This document shows, piece by piece, positions 16,844-24,978 of a DNA stretch of 43,037 nucleotides (the first letter of the stretch is position 1; each line of letters begins with the position of its first letter). Location: NCBI GenBank assembly GCA_030037855.1, contig JASHPY010000082.1, positions 1 to 43,037 of the forward strand, in the 5' to 3' direction. Both the position numbers and the translations under genes were made by a program. This DNA comes from Thermoplasmata archaeon (GTDB taxonomy: Archaea; Thermoplasmatota; Thermoplasmata; Lutacidiplasmatales; UBA184). The notes under the pieces are model-generated. The model did no database searches. It saw only the letters and a list, made by a program, of their open reading frames with translations, and was not told where the DNA came from.

Positions 16844-17548
16844 GTGACGCGGGCGGGGCCCGAGCGGGCGTCCACCACCCCCCGGTCGAGGGTCCGTCGC
16901 ACCGGCCCGGTGCTCGGGCTCGACCTCGCCGGGTCCCCGCAACGATCGACCGGCTGGTGCCTGCTCTCCGGGGATGTCGACGCGCGAACGGGCGTGGCCC
17001 ACACCGATGCGGAGATCACGGCGTTGGTCGCCGCGTCGCGGCCCGAGCTCGTGATCGTGGACGCTCCGCTGTCGCTGCCACGGGGCCGCCGGACGATCGA
17101 GGACCGGTCCGGACCGCATCTTCGCGCGTGCGACCGAGAACTCCTGCGCCGGGGGATCCGGTTCTTCCCCTTGACGCTCGGACCGATGCGGATGCTGACG
17201 GTCCGCGGGATGCGACTCGCCGCCGAGCTCCGTCGGGCCGGTTTCCCCACGGTCGAGGGATACCCGGGCGCGTCGCAAGATCTTCTCGCGATCCCTCGGA
17301 AGAACGCCGGAGTCGATCGCTTGGCGCGGGGCCTGCGACAGCTCGGCATCCGGGGCGACCTCGTCCGTCGCGCGCTGACGCACGACGAGCTCGACGCGGT
17401 CACGATCGCGTGGGTGGGCCGCCAGCACCTTCGGGGACGCTCGCTCGTCCTCGGCGACCCGTCCGAGGGACGGATGGTGTTGCCCTCTCCGAAGCCGCAT
17501 CCCCGACGGTCGAGCGCGGCCCGCGGGAGTTCGCCCGGATTCGGGTAG
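16844..17548 (+). CDS. DUF429 family protein (predicted RNase H-fold nuclease)
   Basis: 234 residues with a GTG start. Family motifs: GLDLAGSPQRSTGW near residue 24, VIVDAPLSLP near 70, CDRELLRRGIRFFP, an EGYPGA segment, and HDELDAVTIAWVG near the C-terminus. The spaced acidic residues of the first, second and last motifs fit an RNase H-like active site, and the family is annotated as a predicted nuclease. The biological substrate is unknown. The C-terminal 25 residues are a Ser/Arg/Pro-rich tail. Confidence 0.8.
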   Translation: MTRAGPERASTTPRSRVRRTGPVLGLDLAGSPQRSTGWCLLSGDVDARTGVAHTDAEITALVAASRPELVIVDAPLSLPRGRRTIEDRSGPHLRACDRELLRRGIRFFPLTLGPMRMLTVRGMRLAAELRRAGFPTVEGYPGASQDLLAIPRKNAGVDRLARGLRQLGIRGDLVRRALTHDELDAVTIAWVGRQHLRGRSLVLGDPSEGRMVLPSPKPHPRRSSAARGSSPGFG

Positions 17549-17612
17549 GCTCCCGACGTTCGCGTGCGCGCAATAGCTTAACTCGCGGTGGAAGGTCGCT
17601 CGGACGTCCCCC

Positions 17613-18269
17613 ATGGTGCCACCTCCGCCCGGCAGTCTGCCGCTCTCCGCGCCGGACCTCACCGGCCCGACGTCGATCCTCGACTGGCCGACCGCGTTCG
17701 CCGGCCCCTCCCGGAAGCACCGGGCCCGGCCGTTCGGCTTCGTACGCCTCGAGATCGACCTGCGACACGAGCGGATCGACGAACCGAGCGTGCCCGTGCT
17801 CCGCCAGTTCGAGCAGCTGCTCCGGGAGCGCGAGGTCGTCGGGCCCGCCGACCTGCTGCGCCTGAGCGCGGCGGCGCTGCACGGGTTCTCCGCGCGCGGC
17901 TTTTCGCGCGTCGACCACTGGGAGGTCCAGCCCGGGGGCTGGCTGCCGCTACCCGAACCGACGCACGCGAGCCTCGCCGAGCCCGTGGGCCATCTCCTCC
18001 GCGCGCTCGGGAGCCCGGAGTGGCAGCCCCGCGCCAATGCGCGCGAGTTCTCCGTGCGGCTCTCGGGGCACCCCAAGATCCGGGCGGACCTCTCGGTCCG
18101 CCGGGTCCACCGCGAGCGGGGCCATTCGGTCACGATCGACCTCCGCGGGTGGATCACGCGAGCCGACCTCGAAGGCCTCGTGCGGGCACTGCGCGAGCGC
18201 CTGCCGGTGCTCCGCTCGAGCGTCACGGAGGTCGGTTACCGGTCGGATCGTCGGGGGGCGGATCGCTGA
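17613..18269 (+). CDS. Hypothetical protein
   Basis: 218 residues with no recognised family. It is a soluble mixed alpha/beta protein: a Pro-rich N-terminus, then FGFVRLEIDLRHERIDEPS, a Leu-rich helical middle, and a C-terminal domain with REFSVRLSGHPKIRADLSVRRVHRE and HSVTIDLRGWITRADLEGLVRALRERLP. Codon use matches the neighbours. GCTTAACTC at 17573-17581 is a possible TATA box about 32-40 bases upstream. It may be co-transcribed with the membrane protein 59 bases downstream. Confidence 0.6.
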   Translation: MVPPPPGSLPLSAPDLTGPTSILDWPTAFAGPSRKHRARPFGFVRLEIDLRHERIDEPSVPVLRQFEQLLREREVVGPADLLRLSAAALHGFSARGFSRVDHWEVQPGGWLPLPEPTHASLAEPVGHLLRALGSPEWQPRANAREFSVRLSGHPKIRADLSVRRVHRERGHSVTIDLRGWITRADLEGLVRALRERLPVLRSSVTEVGYRSDRRGADR

Positions 18270-18328
18270 CCCCCCGCGGCGCCGGGATTAGATAGTCGGC
18301 TGGCCGTGGCGGTCGGGAGCTTCGGCCG

Positions 18329-19060
18329 ATGACGACCCCCTCCGCCGTCCAGGTCCGTGCGATCGACCAAAAGGGGGCCGGCCGGCTCGGCATCGGCGCG
18401 GGGCTCGGGTTCGCCGGGGCGGTCGCCGCCATCGTGGTTCCCCTCCTGTTCCTGTACATCTCGGCGGAGTATCCGGGGGGCTTCTTCCGGCTCAACTCGA
18501 TGATGGTCGAGGTCTCGAGCGTCCTCGTCCTCGCCGGAGCGATCCTCCTCCTCCTCTCGCTGTTCTTCTACCGGCGGAGCTTTGCCGCGCTGCGCAAGGT
18601 CGACCCCCGGTTCTACGTCGCGTCGGTGCTGTGCATCCTCGGTTCGGTCGGCTTCCTGCTCCTCCTGGTCGCCGCGGTGGTCGTTGCCGGCAACACGTCG
18701 AGCCTCCTCTCGTGCGTCGCGGGCCACCCCAGCCACGCGCTCTCCTGCCTCGAGTCCGGTCAGCCGCTCGGGGCGGTGACCGCGATCGTGGGATTCCTCT
18801 TGGGGTGGATCGGTGGGCTCGGGATCATGATCGGCCTCTTTGTCGCGGGCAACCGGTTCCGCTCCGGCGCGCTCACGGGAGGCGCGGCCCTCTACGGGCT
18901 CCTCCTGCTACTGCTTCTCGTGCCGCTCGCGTCGCTCTTCGTCGCGGTCCCGGGGGTCGCGTACCTCGTGATCCTGTCGCCGGTGTTCGCGCTCCTCGGA
19001 CCGGGCCTCGCGCTCGCGGGAAGCGTCCGGGCCGGGGATCAGCTCGCGTCCGCCGCATAG
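18329..19060 (+). CDS. Multi-pass membrane protein (DUF973-like)
   Basis: 243 residues with about six transmembrane helices. An N-terminal IDQKGAGRLGIGAGLGFAG segment, a cytoplasmic RRSFAALRKVDPRF motif between helices 2 and 3, and GNRFRSGALTGGAALYG near the end resemble the archaeal DUF973 arrangement. That assignment is tentative. Cys residues in the extracytoplasmic loop (SCVAGHPSHALSC) could form a disulfide. It is convergent with the GyrI-like gene. Confidence 0.65.
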   Translation: MTTPSAVQVRAIDQKGAGRLGIGAGLGFAGAVAAIVVPLLFLYISAEYPGGFFRLNSMMVEVSSVLVLAGAILLLLSLFFYRRSFAALRKVDPRFYVASVLCILGSVGFLLLLVAAVVVAGNTSSLLSCVAGHPSHALSCLESGQPLGAVTAIVGFLLGWIGGLGIMIGLFVAGNRFRSGALTGGAALYGLLLLLLLVPLASLFVAVPGVAYLVILSPVFALLGPGLALAGSVRAGDQLASAA

Positions 19061-19085
19061 ACCGAGCGGTCCGCGCGGGACCGAC

Positions 19086-19538
19086 TCACTTTCGTACGAC
19101 GACCTGGACCTCGGTACGGGCCCAGGCGCTCGGGTTCCTCCACGGGTCGCGCGCGTAGAGCTCCCGATACGACCCGACCGAGCGGATCGTCTTGTCCCGC
19201 CGCCGCCAGCGGAGCCAGTCGTTGACGCCGTGGTAGACGACGGACGGCGACACGACGTTGGGGTCGAAGACGACGCTCGCGACCGAGCAGGCGGGCAGCG
19301 TGCGGATCCGGATCGGCGACTCGGCGCGGGCGGAGCCGCGGATCTCGATCGAGACCTCCCAGGCGCGCGTACCCGGCTCGCGGAAGATCCAGCGACCGGT
19401 GCGAAGCCCGTGCCGGCGCGCCCACTTCGCGACGCGGTCGAACTGGGCGCGGATCCGGCGTTCGCTCCAGGGGCCCGTCCACGACAGCGAGGCGACCCGG
19501 TAGGCGGGGGACCGCTTGATCTCGAAGTCCACGACCAT
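19086..19538 (-). CDS. GyrI-like small-molecule-binding domain protein
   Basis: 150 residues from ATG 19538 (MVVDFEIKRSPAYRVASLSWTGPW). The opening strand and WTGPWSERRIRAQFDRVAKWARRHG helix, followed by EVSIEIRG and PACSVASVVFDP strands, match the SHS2-repeat GyrI-like domain seen at the C-terminus of AraC-type regulators. No DNA-binding domain is attached, so it may bind or hydrolyse small molecules. CTATCAAC lies 33-40 bases upstream. The 10-residue longer track start would overlap that box and is rejected. Confidence 0.7.
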   Translation of the reverse strand: MVVDFEIKRSPAYRVASLSWTGPWSERRIRAQFDRVAKWARRHGLRTGRWIFREPGTRAWEVSIEIRGSARAESPIRIRTLPACSVASVVFDPNVVSPSVVYHGVNDWLRWRRRDKTIRSVGSYRELYARDPWRNPSAWARTEVQVVVRK

Positions 19539-19600
19539 CGCTCGCGCCCGAATTCCCGAAAGCATCACTTGTTGATAGATGACGCGCCGGATGCCGCCGT

Positions 19601-19656
19601 GACCCCGCCGGGCGCCCGGGCTCGCCCCGGGCGGCCGCCGGCGACCGGGCGGGGTC
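19601..19656 (-). terminator. Nested GC-rich hairpin downstream of the HtrA-like gene
   Basis: Outer arms gaccccgcc (19601-19609) and ggcggggtc (19648-19656) are perfect inverted repeats. Inside them, cgcccggg (19613-19620) and cccgggcg (19626-19633) pair perfectly around a ctcgc loop. The structure lies between the stop of the htrA-like gene and the TATA box of the next gene on the same strand, where a transcript end is expected. There is no T-run, so an intrinsic terminator is only one reading. Confidence 0.45.
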
Positions 19657-19680
19657 GAGCCCCCCCGCCCGGGAAGCGGT

Positions 19681-20643
19681 TCAGTCGGCGGTCGGTGCCG
19701 ACTCGGGATTCTCGGTCAGCGGGACGCGCGTCGAGTACGCGGACCCCTTCCGACGGTAGCCCACGTCCACGTCGGTCCCGACCGGGAAGTTCGAGAGCGC
19801 GCCGACGAGGTCGCGTACGTTCCGGACCTCGGCGGGACCGACCCGCGTGAGGACGTCACCGGGCTTCAGTCCCGCCTGATGCGCGGGCGAGCGCGGGGTG
19901 ACCTCTCCCACGAGGAGGCCGGAACCGACCTCGAGGCCGTAGCGCAGGGCGACCTCGGGTCGGAGCTCCGCGACCGTGACCCCCATCCACGGGCGCACGA
20001 CCCGGCCCTTCGAACGCAGTTCGTCGGAGATCCGCTGCACCGCGTGGATCGGGATCGCGAACCCGACCCCCTGGGCGAACGGTACCATCGCGGTGTTCAC
20101 TCCGACCACCTGGCCCGAGAGATCGACGAGCGGTCCGCCGCTGTTCCCCGGGTTGATCGCCGCGTCGGTCTGGATCAGCCCTTCGAAGACGAAGTCGGAC
20201 CCCGGGAGCGGCCGCCCGAGCGCGCTCACGACACCGGTCGACACGGTCGGGCCCCCCGGGAGTCCGAGGGCGTTCCCGATCGCGAGTACGATCTGCCCGA
20301 CCCGGAGCTCTTCCGATCGGCCGAGACGAGCGGAGGGAAGGCCGTCGGCATCGACCTTCACGAGCGCGAGGTCGGTGACCGGGTCACCGCCCACGACCTC
20401 GCCGGAGAGCTCGCGTCCGTCCGCGAGCTGCACGCGCAGCTGGGCCGCGCCGTCGACGACGTGCTGGTTCGTCACGAGGTAGCCGGCGGGGTCGATCACG
20501 AACGCGCTCGCCTGGGACTGAGCGCCGAACGGGCCGCCCCATCCCCGCCGCCGGACGAGGCGCAGGCTCTCGACCGACGCCACGCCGGGGCCGACCGAGT
20601 CGACCGCCGACGTGATCCGGGTCTCGAGTTCGGTCAGCGTCAT
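19681..20643 (-). CDS. HtrA/DegP-like serine protease with PDZ domain
   Basis: 320 residues of the S1C family. The catalytic triad is visible: His61 in TNQHVVDG, Asp91 in TDLALVKVD and Ser168 in NPGNSGGPLVD. It is followed by one PDZ domain (about 215-310: GSGLLVGEVTPRSPAHQAGLKPGDVL). Unlike bacterial HtrA, there is no signal peptide or membrane anchor, so the protein should stay in the cytoplasm. The role is likely chaperone/protease quality control, alongside LonB and the proteasome encoded in this window. Confidence 0.93.
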   Translation of the reverse strand: MTLTELETRITSAVDSVGPGVASVESLRLVRRRGWGGPFGAQSQASAFVIDPAGYLVTNQHVVDGAAQLRVQLADGRELSGEVVGGDPVTDLALVKVDADGLPSARLGRSEELRVGQIVLAIGNALGLPGGPTVSTGVVSALGRPLPGSDFVFEGLIQTDAAINPGNSGGPLVDLSGQVVGVNTAMVPFAQGVGFAIPIHAVQRISDELRSKGRVVRPWMGVTVAELRPEVALRYGLEVGSGLLVGEVTPRSPAHQAGLKPGDVLTRVGPAEVRNVRDLVGALSNFPVGTDVDVGYRRKGSAYSTRVPLTENPESAPTAD

Positions 20644-20745
20644 CGTCGGCTCACGCGCGACGCGGCGGCCACGGCAGGCTCGGCTCAGGTCCGACCGGTG
20701 GGGACGCGGGGATCGGCGCCGCAGACCAACGGGAGAACATCGTCC

Positions 20746-21006
20746 TCACTCCTCGAGGAGATCGCCGAGCTTCGCGTAGAGTCGCTCGAGCTCCTTCTCC
20801 TTCTTCCGTCCGCCTTCCCATCGGGCGTTCACGATCTCGACCAGCGCGTCCGCGACCTTGTCGAGCCAGGGACCCTCCTGCGCGTCGAACCGCTTCTTGA
20901 GCTTCTCGCGCAGGAGCTCGTTGTGCGCCCGATACGCGGTCCAGACCCAGGGACCGTACTGCGTTCGGCCCTCGCCTCCGTCTCCGTCACCACTCCCGTG
21001 CGTCAT
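20746..21006 (-). CDS. 86-aa charged protein, hypothetical
   Basis: Residues 1-86 from ATG 21006; the track ORF extends far upstream through the divergent regulator gene. The N-terminus is Gly/Asp-rich (GDGDGGEG), then an aromatic PWVWTAYRAHNELLREKLKKRFD helix and a highly charged EGGRKKEKELERLYAKLGDLL tail. It is probably helical and may form a coiled coil. No family is recognised. Confidence 0.55.
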   Translation of the reverse strand: MTHGSGDGDGGEGRTQYGPWVWTAYRAHNELLREKLKKRFDAQEGPWLDKVADALVEIVNARWEGGRKKEKELERLYAKLGDLLEE

Positions 21007-21144
21007 CGTTGCTACTCCGGAACGTTGGCCGTTCCGACCCCAGTACCGCGGGGCCGAGGATATTGAGCGGGTCGCGCCGGGGTCGGTCACAGGGGAGTTC
21101 GCGCGACGGCCGGGAGAATCAGGTGGCGAGCCCGTTAGCGACGC

Positions 21145-21152
21145 GTTAAATC
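21145..21152 (+). promoter_or_regulatory. TATA-like box for the winged-helix regulator
   Basis: GTTAAATC lies 23-30 bases before ATG 21175, a good fit to a leaderless archaeal promoter. Confidence 0.6.
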
Positions 21153-21174
21153 TCGGCCGGCCGGTTTTCGGTCG

Positions 21175-21780
21175 ATGGACCGCGACCGGGAGGAGAGCGC
21201 GTTCGAGAGCTCGGGACGGCTCGACGACCGGGTGCTCACCGCTCTCGAAGAGTTCCACGGCCGCATCGCGTTCAGCGGACTGCGGCGGGCGCTCCGCGCC
21301 CATCCCGAGTCGCTCTCGCGCGCGCTCCATCGGCTCGAACGGGAGGGGCTCGTCGAGCGGGCTGAGGGCGGCTACCGCGCGCTCGCGCGGGATCCGAAAC
21401 TCGACCCGGCGAACGGGGCCCGACTTCGTCCGATCGCCCACGTTCGGGTCCCGCTCGGTGCGACCCCCGAATCGGTCCTGGGTCGGCTCGCGGGGCGGTG
21501 GTTCGGCAGCCTGCGCTGGGTCGGACGGATCGACCGCCCGTCGCAGCGACTGCTCGCCTGGGCGCGGCGGGACGGGACGGGGCTCGTGCTGCTCGGGATC
21601 CACGGCGGGAGCCTGCGGGTCTACGTGCCGGACGAGCCGGGGGCCGCCGACCTCACGGAAGCGGAGGACGCCGCCTACGAGCTCTTGGGTCATGCGGTCG
21701 AAGCGATGCGACCGCCGCCGGGGGACGGTTCGACCGTCTTCCTCGGACCGGAACCGGCGCGCGCGTCGTTCGAAAACTAA
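21175..21780 (+). CDS. Winged-helix transcriptional regulator
   Basis: 201 residues. Residues 16-70 form a winged HTH (LTALEEFHGRIAFSGLRRAL, SLSRALHRLEREGLVERAEGGYRA). The C-terminal 120 residues form a separate alpha/beta domain (GATPESVLGRLAGRWFGSLRWVG, GLVLLGIHGGSLRVYVPDE) that may sense a ligand. The target genes are unknown. It is convergent with the PH-like/zinc-ribbon gene. Confidence 0.7.
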   Translation: MDRDREESAFESSGRLDDRVLTALEEFHGRIAFSGLRRALRAHPESLSRALHRLEREGLVERAEGGYRALARDPKLDPANGARLRPIAHVRVPLGATPESVLGRLAGRWFGSLRWVGRIDRPSQRLLAWARRDGTGLVLLGIHGGSLRVYVPDEPGAADLTEAEDAAYELLGHAVEAMRPPPGDGSTVFLGPEPARASFEN

Positions 21781-21796
21781 CGCTGGCGGCCGGGCC

Positions 21797-22294
21797 TCAG
21801 AGCGCGGCCCCGCACGACGGGCATCGGCCGTCGACCTCGTTGCCGAGGGTGCCGCAGTAGCGGCAGCGCACCTTCACGACCTGTCGCTCGAACGTGTACG
21901 TCGCGACCGGCCCGGCGGCGGGCGGCGGCGGCATCGAATGCTTGGCGGTCGCGATCGCGGCGGTCCACGCCTCGGGGTCGAGCACGTCGAACGCGGGCCG
22001 TCCGGCGGTGAGCTCGACCTGCAGGCGGGCCCGGCCGAGTCGGCCCTGCCGGACGAACACGTTGCGCACGTGGGTCAGCGGCGCCTCCATCACCGTCACC
22101 GTGTCGCGTCCCCGCACGATGCCGCGGACGAATCCGCCCGAGACGGACGACTCGAAGAGGAGGCGGTGCGTCGTCAGGTAGAGCACGCCGGCGCCGCGAT
22201 AGGATTCGGGACCGTACCCCTCGATCACGGCGTACGAGCTCCGAAGTTTGCTTTCCCCGGGGTGCAGGAGCATCGGCCGGACCAAGCGGGGCAT
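21797..22294 (-). CDS. PH-like/GRAM domain protein with C-terminal zinc ribbon
   Basis: 165 residues. The N-terminal part (ESYRGAGVLYLTTHRLLFESSVSGG, a beta-rich stretch) matches the PH-like/GRAM pattern in which a short motif turns into LTxxRLLF. The C-terminus is a zinc ribbon (CRYCG, CPSCG). A Pro-rich linker joins the two. The architecture is a lipid- or protein-binding module plus a zinc ribbon; the partner is unknown. No signal peptide. Confidence 0.65.
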   Translation of the reverse strand: MPRLVRPMLLHPGESKLRSSYAVIEGYGPESYRGAGVLYLTTHRLLFESSVSGGFVRGIVRGRDTVTVMEAPLTHVRNVFVRQGRLGRARLQVELTAGRPAFDVLDPEAWTAAIATAKHSMPPPPAAGPVATYTFERQVVKVRCRYCGTLGNEVDGRCPSCGAAL

Positions 22295-22339
22295 CCCGCG
22301 GAGCGGATATGAGCGTGGTCCGGGCCTGCCACCGCCGGT

Positions 22340-23080
22340 CTACGCCGAGCGGGCTCGACGCAGCGCCGCGCGCAGCGCTCCCGAGGAACGCTCGATCGCC
22401 ACCGTGAGCGCGCGCGGCGCGAGCCGCGTCGCGTGCCGCCGGAGGAACCGCTCGGTCCGGACCGGGTCCTGCTTCCCGCACTCGCGAAGCCACGTGCCGA
22501 CCGCCCGCTGCACCCAGGGCTCGGGGTCGGCCACGAGGCGCTCGAGGAGTCGGAACGGCCGGTCGAGGTCCCCCGCGAGGACGAGGTCGTGCAGGGCGTA
22601 GACCGAGGCCCGGCGCCGCCAGGGGTCCGAGGAGCCCGCCCAGCGGAGCATCTCGGGAAATCGGCCGACCCCTCGCGAGAGCATTCCGGCGACCGGGCCG
22701 GCCGCGAGGCTGTCGCTCAGCGCCCAGCCGCTCGCCTCCGGCACCCAGCGGTCCGCGAGTTCCCAGGTGGTGCGGTCCTGCGCTTCCTCGTACCGATCGA
22801 GGAGCTCGATCGCCACCAGGCGTTCGTCGTACGTTCCCGCGGCCCAGAGCGCGCGGAGGAGCGGGAGCAGCGCCGGCGCGATGCGCGGCCCGGTCCGACG
22901 GCGGAAACCGCGGACGATCCGATGCACCTCGGGGACCGCGACCGCGAGCGTCGGGAGCGGCGAACCAAGATACCGTCGCATCTCGGCCGCCATCGACGGC
23001 CGCGCGACGGACCTGAGCTCGCGCCGGATCCCGCGGAGTTCGGCGGCCAGGGACGCCGGGCGCGGCCGGCCCGGCGTCAC
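22340..23080 (-). CDS. DNA alkylation repair (AlkD-like) HEAT-repeat protein
   Basis: 246 residues from GTG 23080, whose GTGA overlaps the stop of the upstream M2 peptidase gene and fixes this start. The HEAT-like helices carry the AlkD-type sequence YDERLVAIELLDRY, ELADRWVPEASGWALSDSLAAGPV, LRWAGSSDPWRRRASVYAL and DPEPWVQRAVGTWLRECG. AlkD removes N3/N7-alkylated purines without base flipping. Family membership is good, but whether this member is catalytic is unknown. Confidence 0.8.
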   Translation of the reverse strand: MTPGRPRPASLAAELRGIRRELRSVARPSMAAEMRRYLGSPLPTLAVAVPEVHRIVRGFRRRTGPRIAPALLPLLRALWAAGTYDERLVAIELLDRYEEAQDRTTWELADRWVPEASGWALSDSLAAGPVAGMLSRGVGRFPEMLRWAGSSDPWRRRASVYALHDLVLAGDLDRPFRLLERLVADPEPWVQRAVGTWLRECGKQDPVRTERFLRRHATRLAPRALTVAIERSSGALRAALRRARSA

Positions 23081-24831
23081 CAGCCGGCTCGCTCGCCCCG
23101 GTTCTGCTCGTCCAACCAGCGACGGAGCGGCTCGAAGTACTCGAGGAGCCCGCTCGCATCCATCCGGCGCTCCCCGGTGAGCGCCTCGAGCGCGTCGGGC
23201 CACTCCCGGCTCTGCCCCAGCTCGAGCATCGTTCGCAGCCGCGCACCGGCCTCGTGCGAGCCGTAGATCGACGCGGCGTGGAGCGGTCCCGCGACCCCGG
23301 CGGCCCGCACGAGCGCGCGGTGGAACTGGAACTGGAGGATGTGCGCGAGGAAGTAGCGCATGTATGGGACGTTCGAGGGAACGTGGTATTTCGCCCCCGG
23401 GTCGAACTCGGCCTCCCCCCGCTCGCCGGGCGGCGTGATCCCCTGGTACTCCCGGACCGTCTCCCACCACGTCCGGTTGTACTCGGCCGGACCGATCTCT
23501 CCCGAGAAGACGCGCCAGCGCCAGCGGTCGACCGCGAATCCGAACGGGAGGAACGCGATCTTCTCGAGCGCGCGCTGGAGCAGGAGGCCGGTCGCGTCCG
23601 GGAACCGGTCGTCCGCGGCGGCGAGGCCGATGCGGGTGAGGTACTCCGGAGTGATCGAGAGCGCGACCGCGTCGCCGACGGCCTCGTGGAAGCCGTCGTG
23701 GGCGCTCTCCCGGAAGAGGAACGGTTGGCGCGCGTACGCCCGCTGGTAATAGTTGTGCCCGAGCTCGTGGTGGATCACCTGGAAGTCCTCCGCGGTGATC
23801 TCGATGCACATCTTGATTCGGATGTCGTCCGCGAAGTCGATGTCCCACGCGCTCGCGTGGCAGACGACCTCGCGGTCCCGGGGTCGGGAGAGCATCGAGC
23901 GCTCCCAGAACGAGGCGGGGAGCGGGTCGAGCCCGATCGACACGAAGAATCGCTCGGCGTAACGGACCATCTCCTCGGGCGTGGTCTTTCGGCCAACCAG
24001 CGCGTTCGTGAGGTCGAACTCGCTCGGAGCTCCCGGCGGCGCGAGGATCGGATAGAGCCCGTTCCACGACTGGGCCCACATGTTGCCGAGCAGGTGCGCG
24101 GGGATCGGGCCCTCGGCCGGCACGACCGCTTCCCCGTACGTCGCCCGGAGCCGCTTCCGCACGTACGTGTGGAGGGACCGGTAGAGCGGGCGGACCTGCT
24201 CCCAGAGGCGTTCGACCTCGGAGGAGAACGCGTCCGGCGGCATGTCGTACTTCGACCGCCACATCGCGCCCGTGTCGGTGAATCCGAGCTCCCGGGAGCC
24301 TCGGTTGGCGAGCTCGACGTACCGCGTGAACGCCGGACGGATCCCCCGCCCGACCCGGTACCACCCGGTCCAGGCATCCTCGAGGGTCGCGGGGTCGCGA
24401 CTCTCCCGAAGGATCCGCGAGAGCGCCTGAAGGTCGACCGGCTCGGTGGCGCCGAGCGGGGTGTGTCGGCCCTTGGAGTAGGCGCTCTGCATCGCCGCGA
24501 CCAGCGACGTGAGCTCCTCCGACTCGCTCGGGTCGGAGGGGGCGATCAGGGGGAGGGCGAGGCGCAGGAGGGCGAGCTTGCGTTTCTCCTCCGGAGACGA
24601 ACGGACCCCGGGGAACCGCGTCGATTCCTTCGCGAGCTCCACGGTCGAGCCGATCAGTCGCGCGTTCGCCCGCGACGCGAGCGACTCGCTGTCCGGGGAG
24701 ATGTACGTCGAGTAGACCCAGTCGGCCCGCTGCGCTTCGCGCGACAGTTCGAGCAGGCGGGACTCGACCTGATGGAGAAAGGCACCGACTCCGGACGACA
24801 GTCCCTCGTTCACTCCGATCCCGCGGCGCAC
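23077..24831 (-). CDS. M2-family metallopeptidase (angiotensin-converting-enzyme-like)
   Basis: 584 residues, close to one ACE catalytic domain. The zinc site HHELGHNYY is near residue 353, followed by SAHDGFHEAVGDAVALSIT, which supplies the third Glu ligand. Other ACE signatures are HLLGNMWAQSW, IYGSHEAGARLRTMLELGQS and a C-terminal EYFEPLRRWLDEQN. The family are dipeptidyl carboxypeptidases that remove C-terminal dipeptides. There is no signal peptide, so it should act in the cytoplasm. TTCATAAA at 24847-24854 lies just upstream. It is followed by the AlkD-like gene with a 4-base overlap. Confidence 0.93.
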   Translation of the reverse strand: MRRGIGVNEGLSSGVGAFLHQVESRLLELSREAQRADWVYSTYISPDSESLASRANARLIGSTVELAKESTRFPGVRSSPEEKRKLALLRLALPLIAPSDPSESEELTSLVAAMQSAYSKGRHTPLGATEPVDLQALSRILRESRDPATLEDAWTGWYRVGRGIRPAFTRYVELANRGSRELGFTDTGAMWRSKYDMPPDAFSSEVERLWEQVRPLYRSLHTYVRKRLRATYGEAVVPAEGPIPAHLLGNMWAQSWNGLYPILAPPGAPSEFDLTNALVGRKTTPEEMVRYAERFFVSIGLDPLPASFWERSMLSRPRDREVVCHASAWDIDFADDIRIKMCIEITAEDFQVIHHELGHNYYQRAYARQPFLFRESAHDGFHEAVGDAVALSITPEYLTRIGLAAADDRFPDATGLLLQRALEKIAFLPFGFAVDRWRWRVFSGEIGPAEYNRTWWETVREYQGITPPGERGEAEFDPGAKYHVPSNVPYMRYFLAHILQFQFHRALVRAAGVAGPLHAASIYGSHEAGARLRTMLELGQSREWPDALEALTGERRMDASGLLEYFEPLRRWLDEQNRGERAGW

Positions 24832-24846
24832 CCGAGGGTCGGGCCC

Positions 24847-24854
24847 TTTATGAA
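24847..24854 (-). promoter_or_regulatory. TATA-like box for the M2 peptidase gene
   Basis: TTCATAAA on the minus strand, 16-23 bases before ATG 24831. The spacing is short for a leaderless start at this ATG; GTG 24813 (residue 7) would give 34-41. Confidence 0.45.
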
Positions 24855-24961
24855 GGGAGGCGACCCACGCTCGCGATCGCCGCCCCGGTCAGCGGGATGT
24901 CCGCCACGGCGCCCTCTCGGAGCCCCGGCCCGGACCCCCCCGCTTCCACTCGAGGCCCCGG

Positions 24962-24970
24962 ATTTATGTA
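24962..24970 (+). promoter_or_regulatory. TATA-like box for the 25.0-kb micro-operon
   Basis: ATTTATGTA lies 31-39 bases before GTG 25001 and ends 9 bases before the start-codon hairpin. It is the strongest AT patch in the divergent region. Confidence 0.5.
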
Positions 24971-24978
24971 TGACGGGC

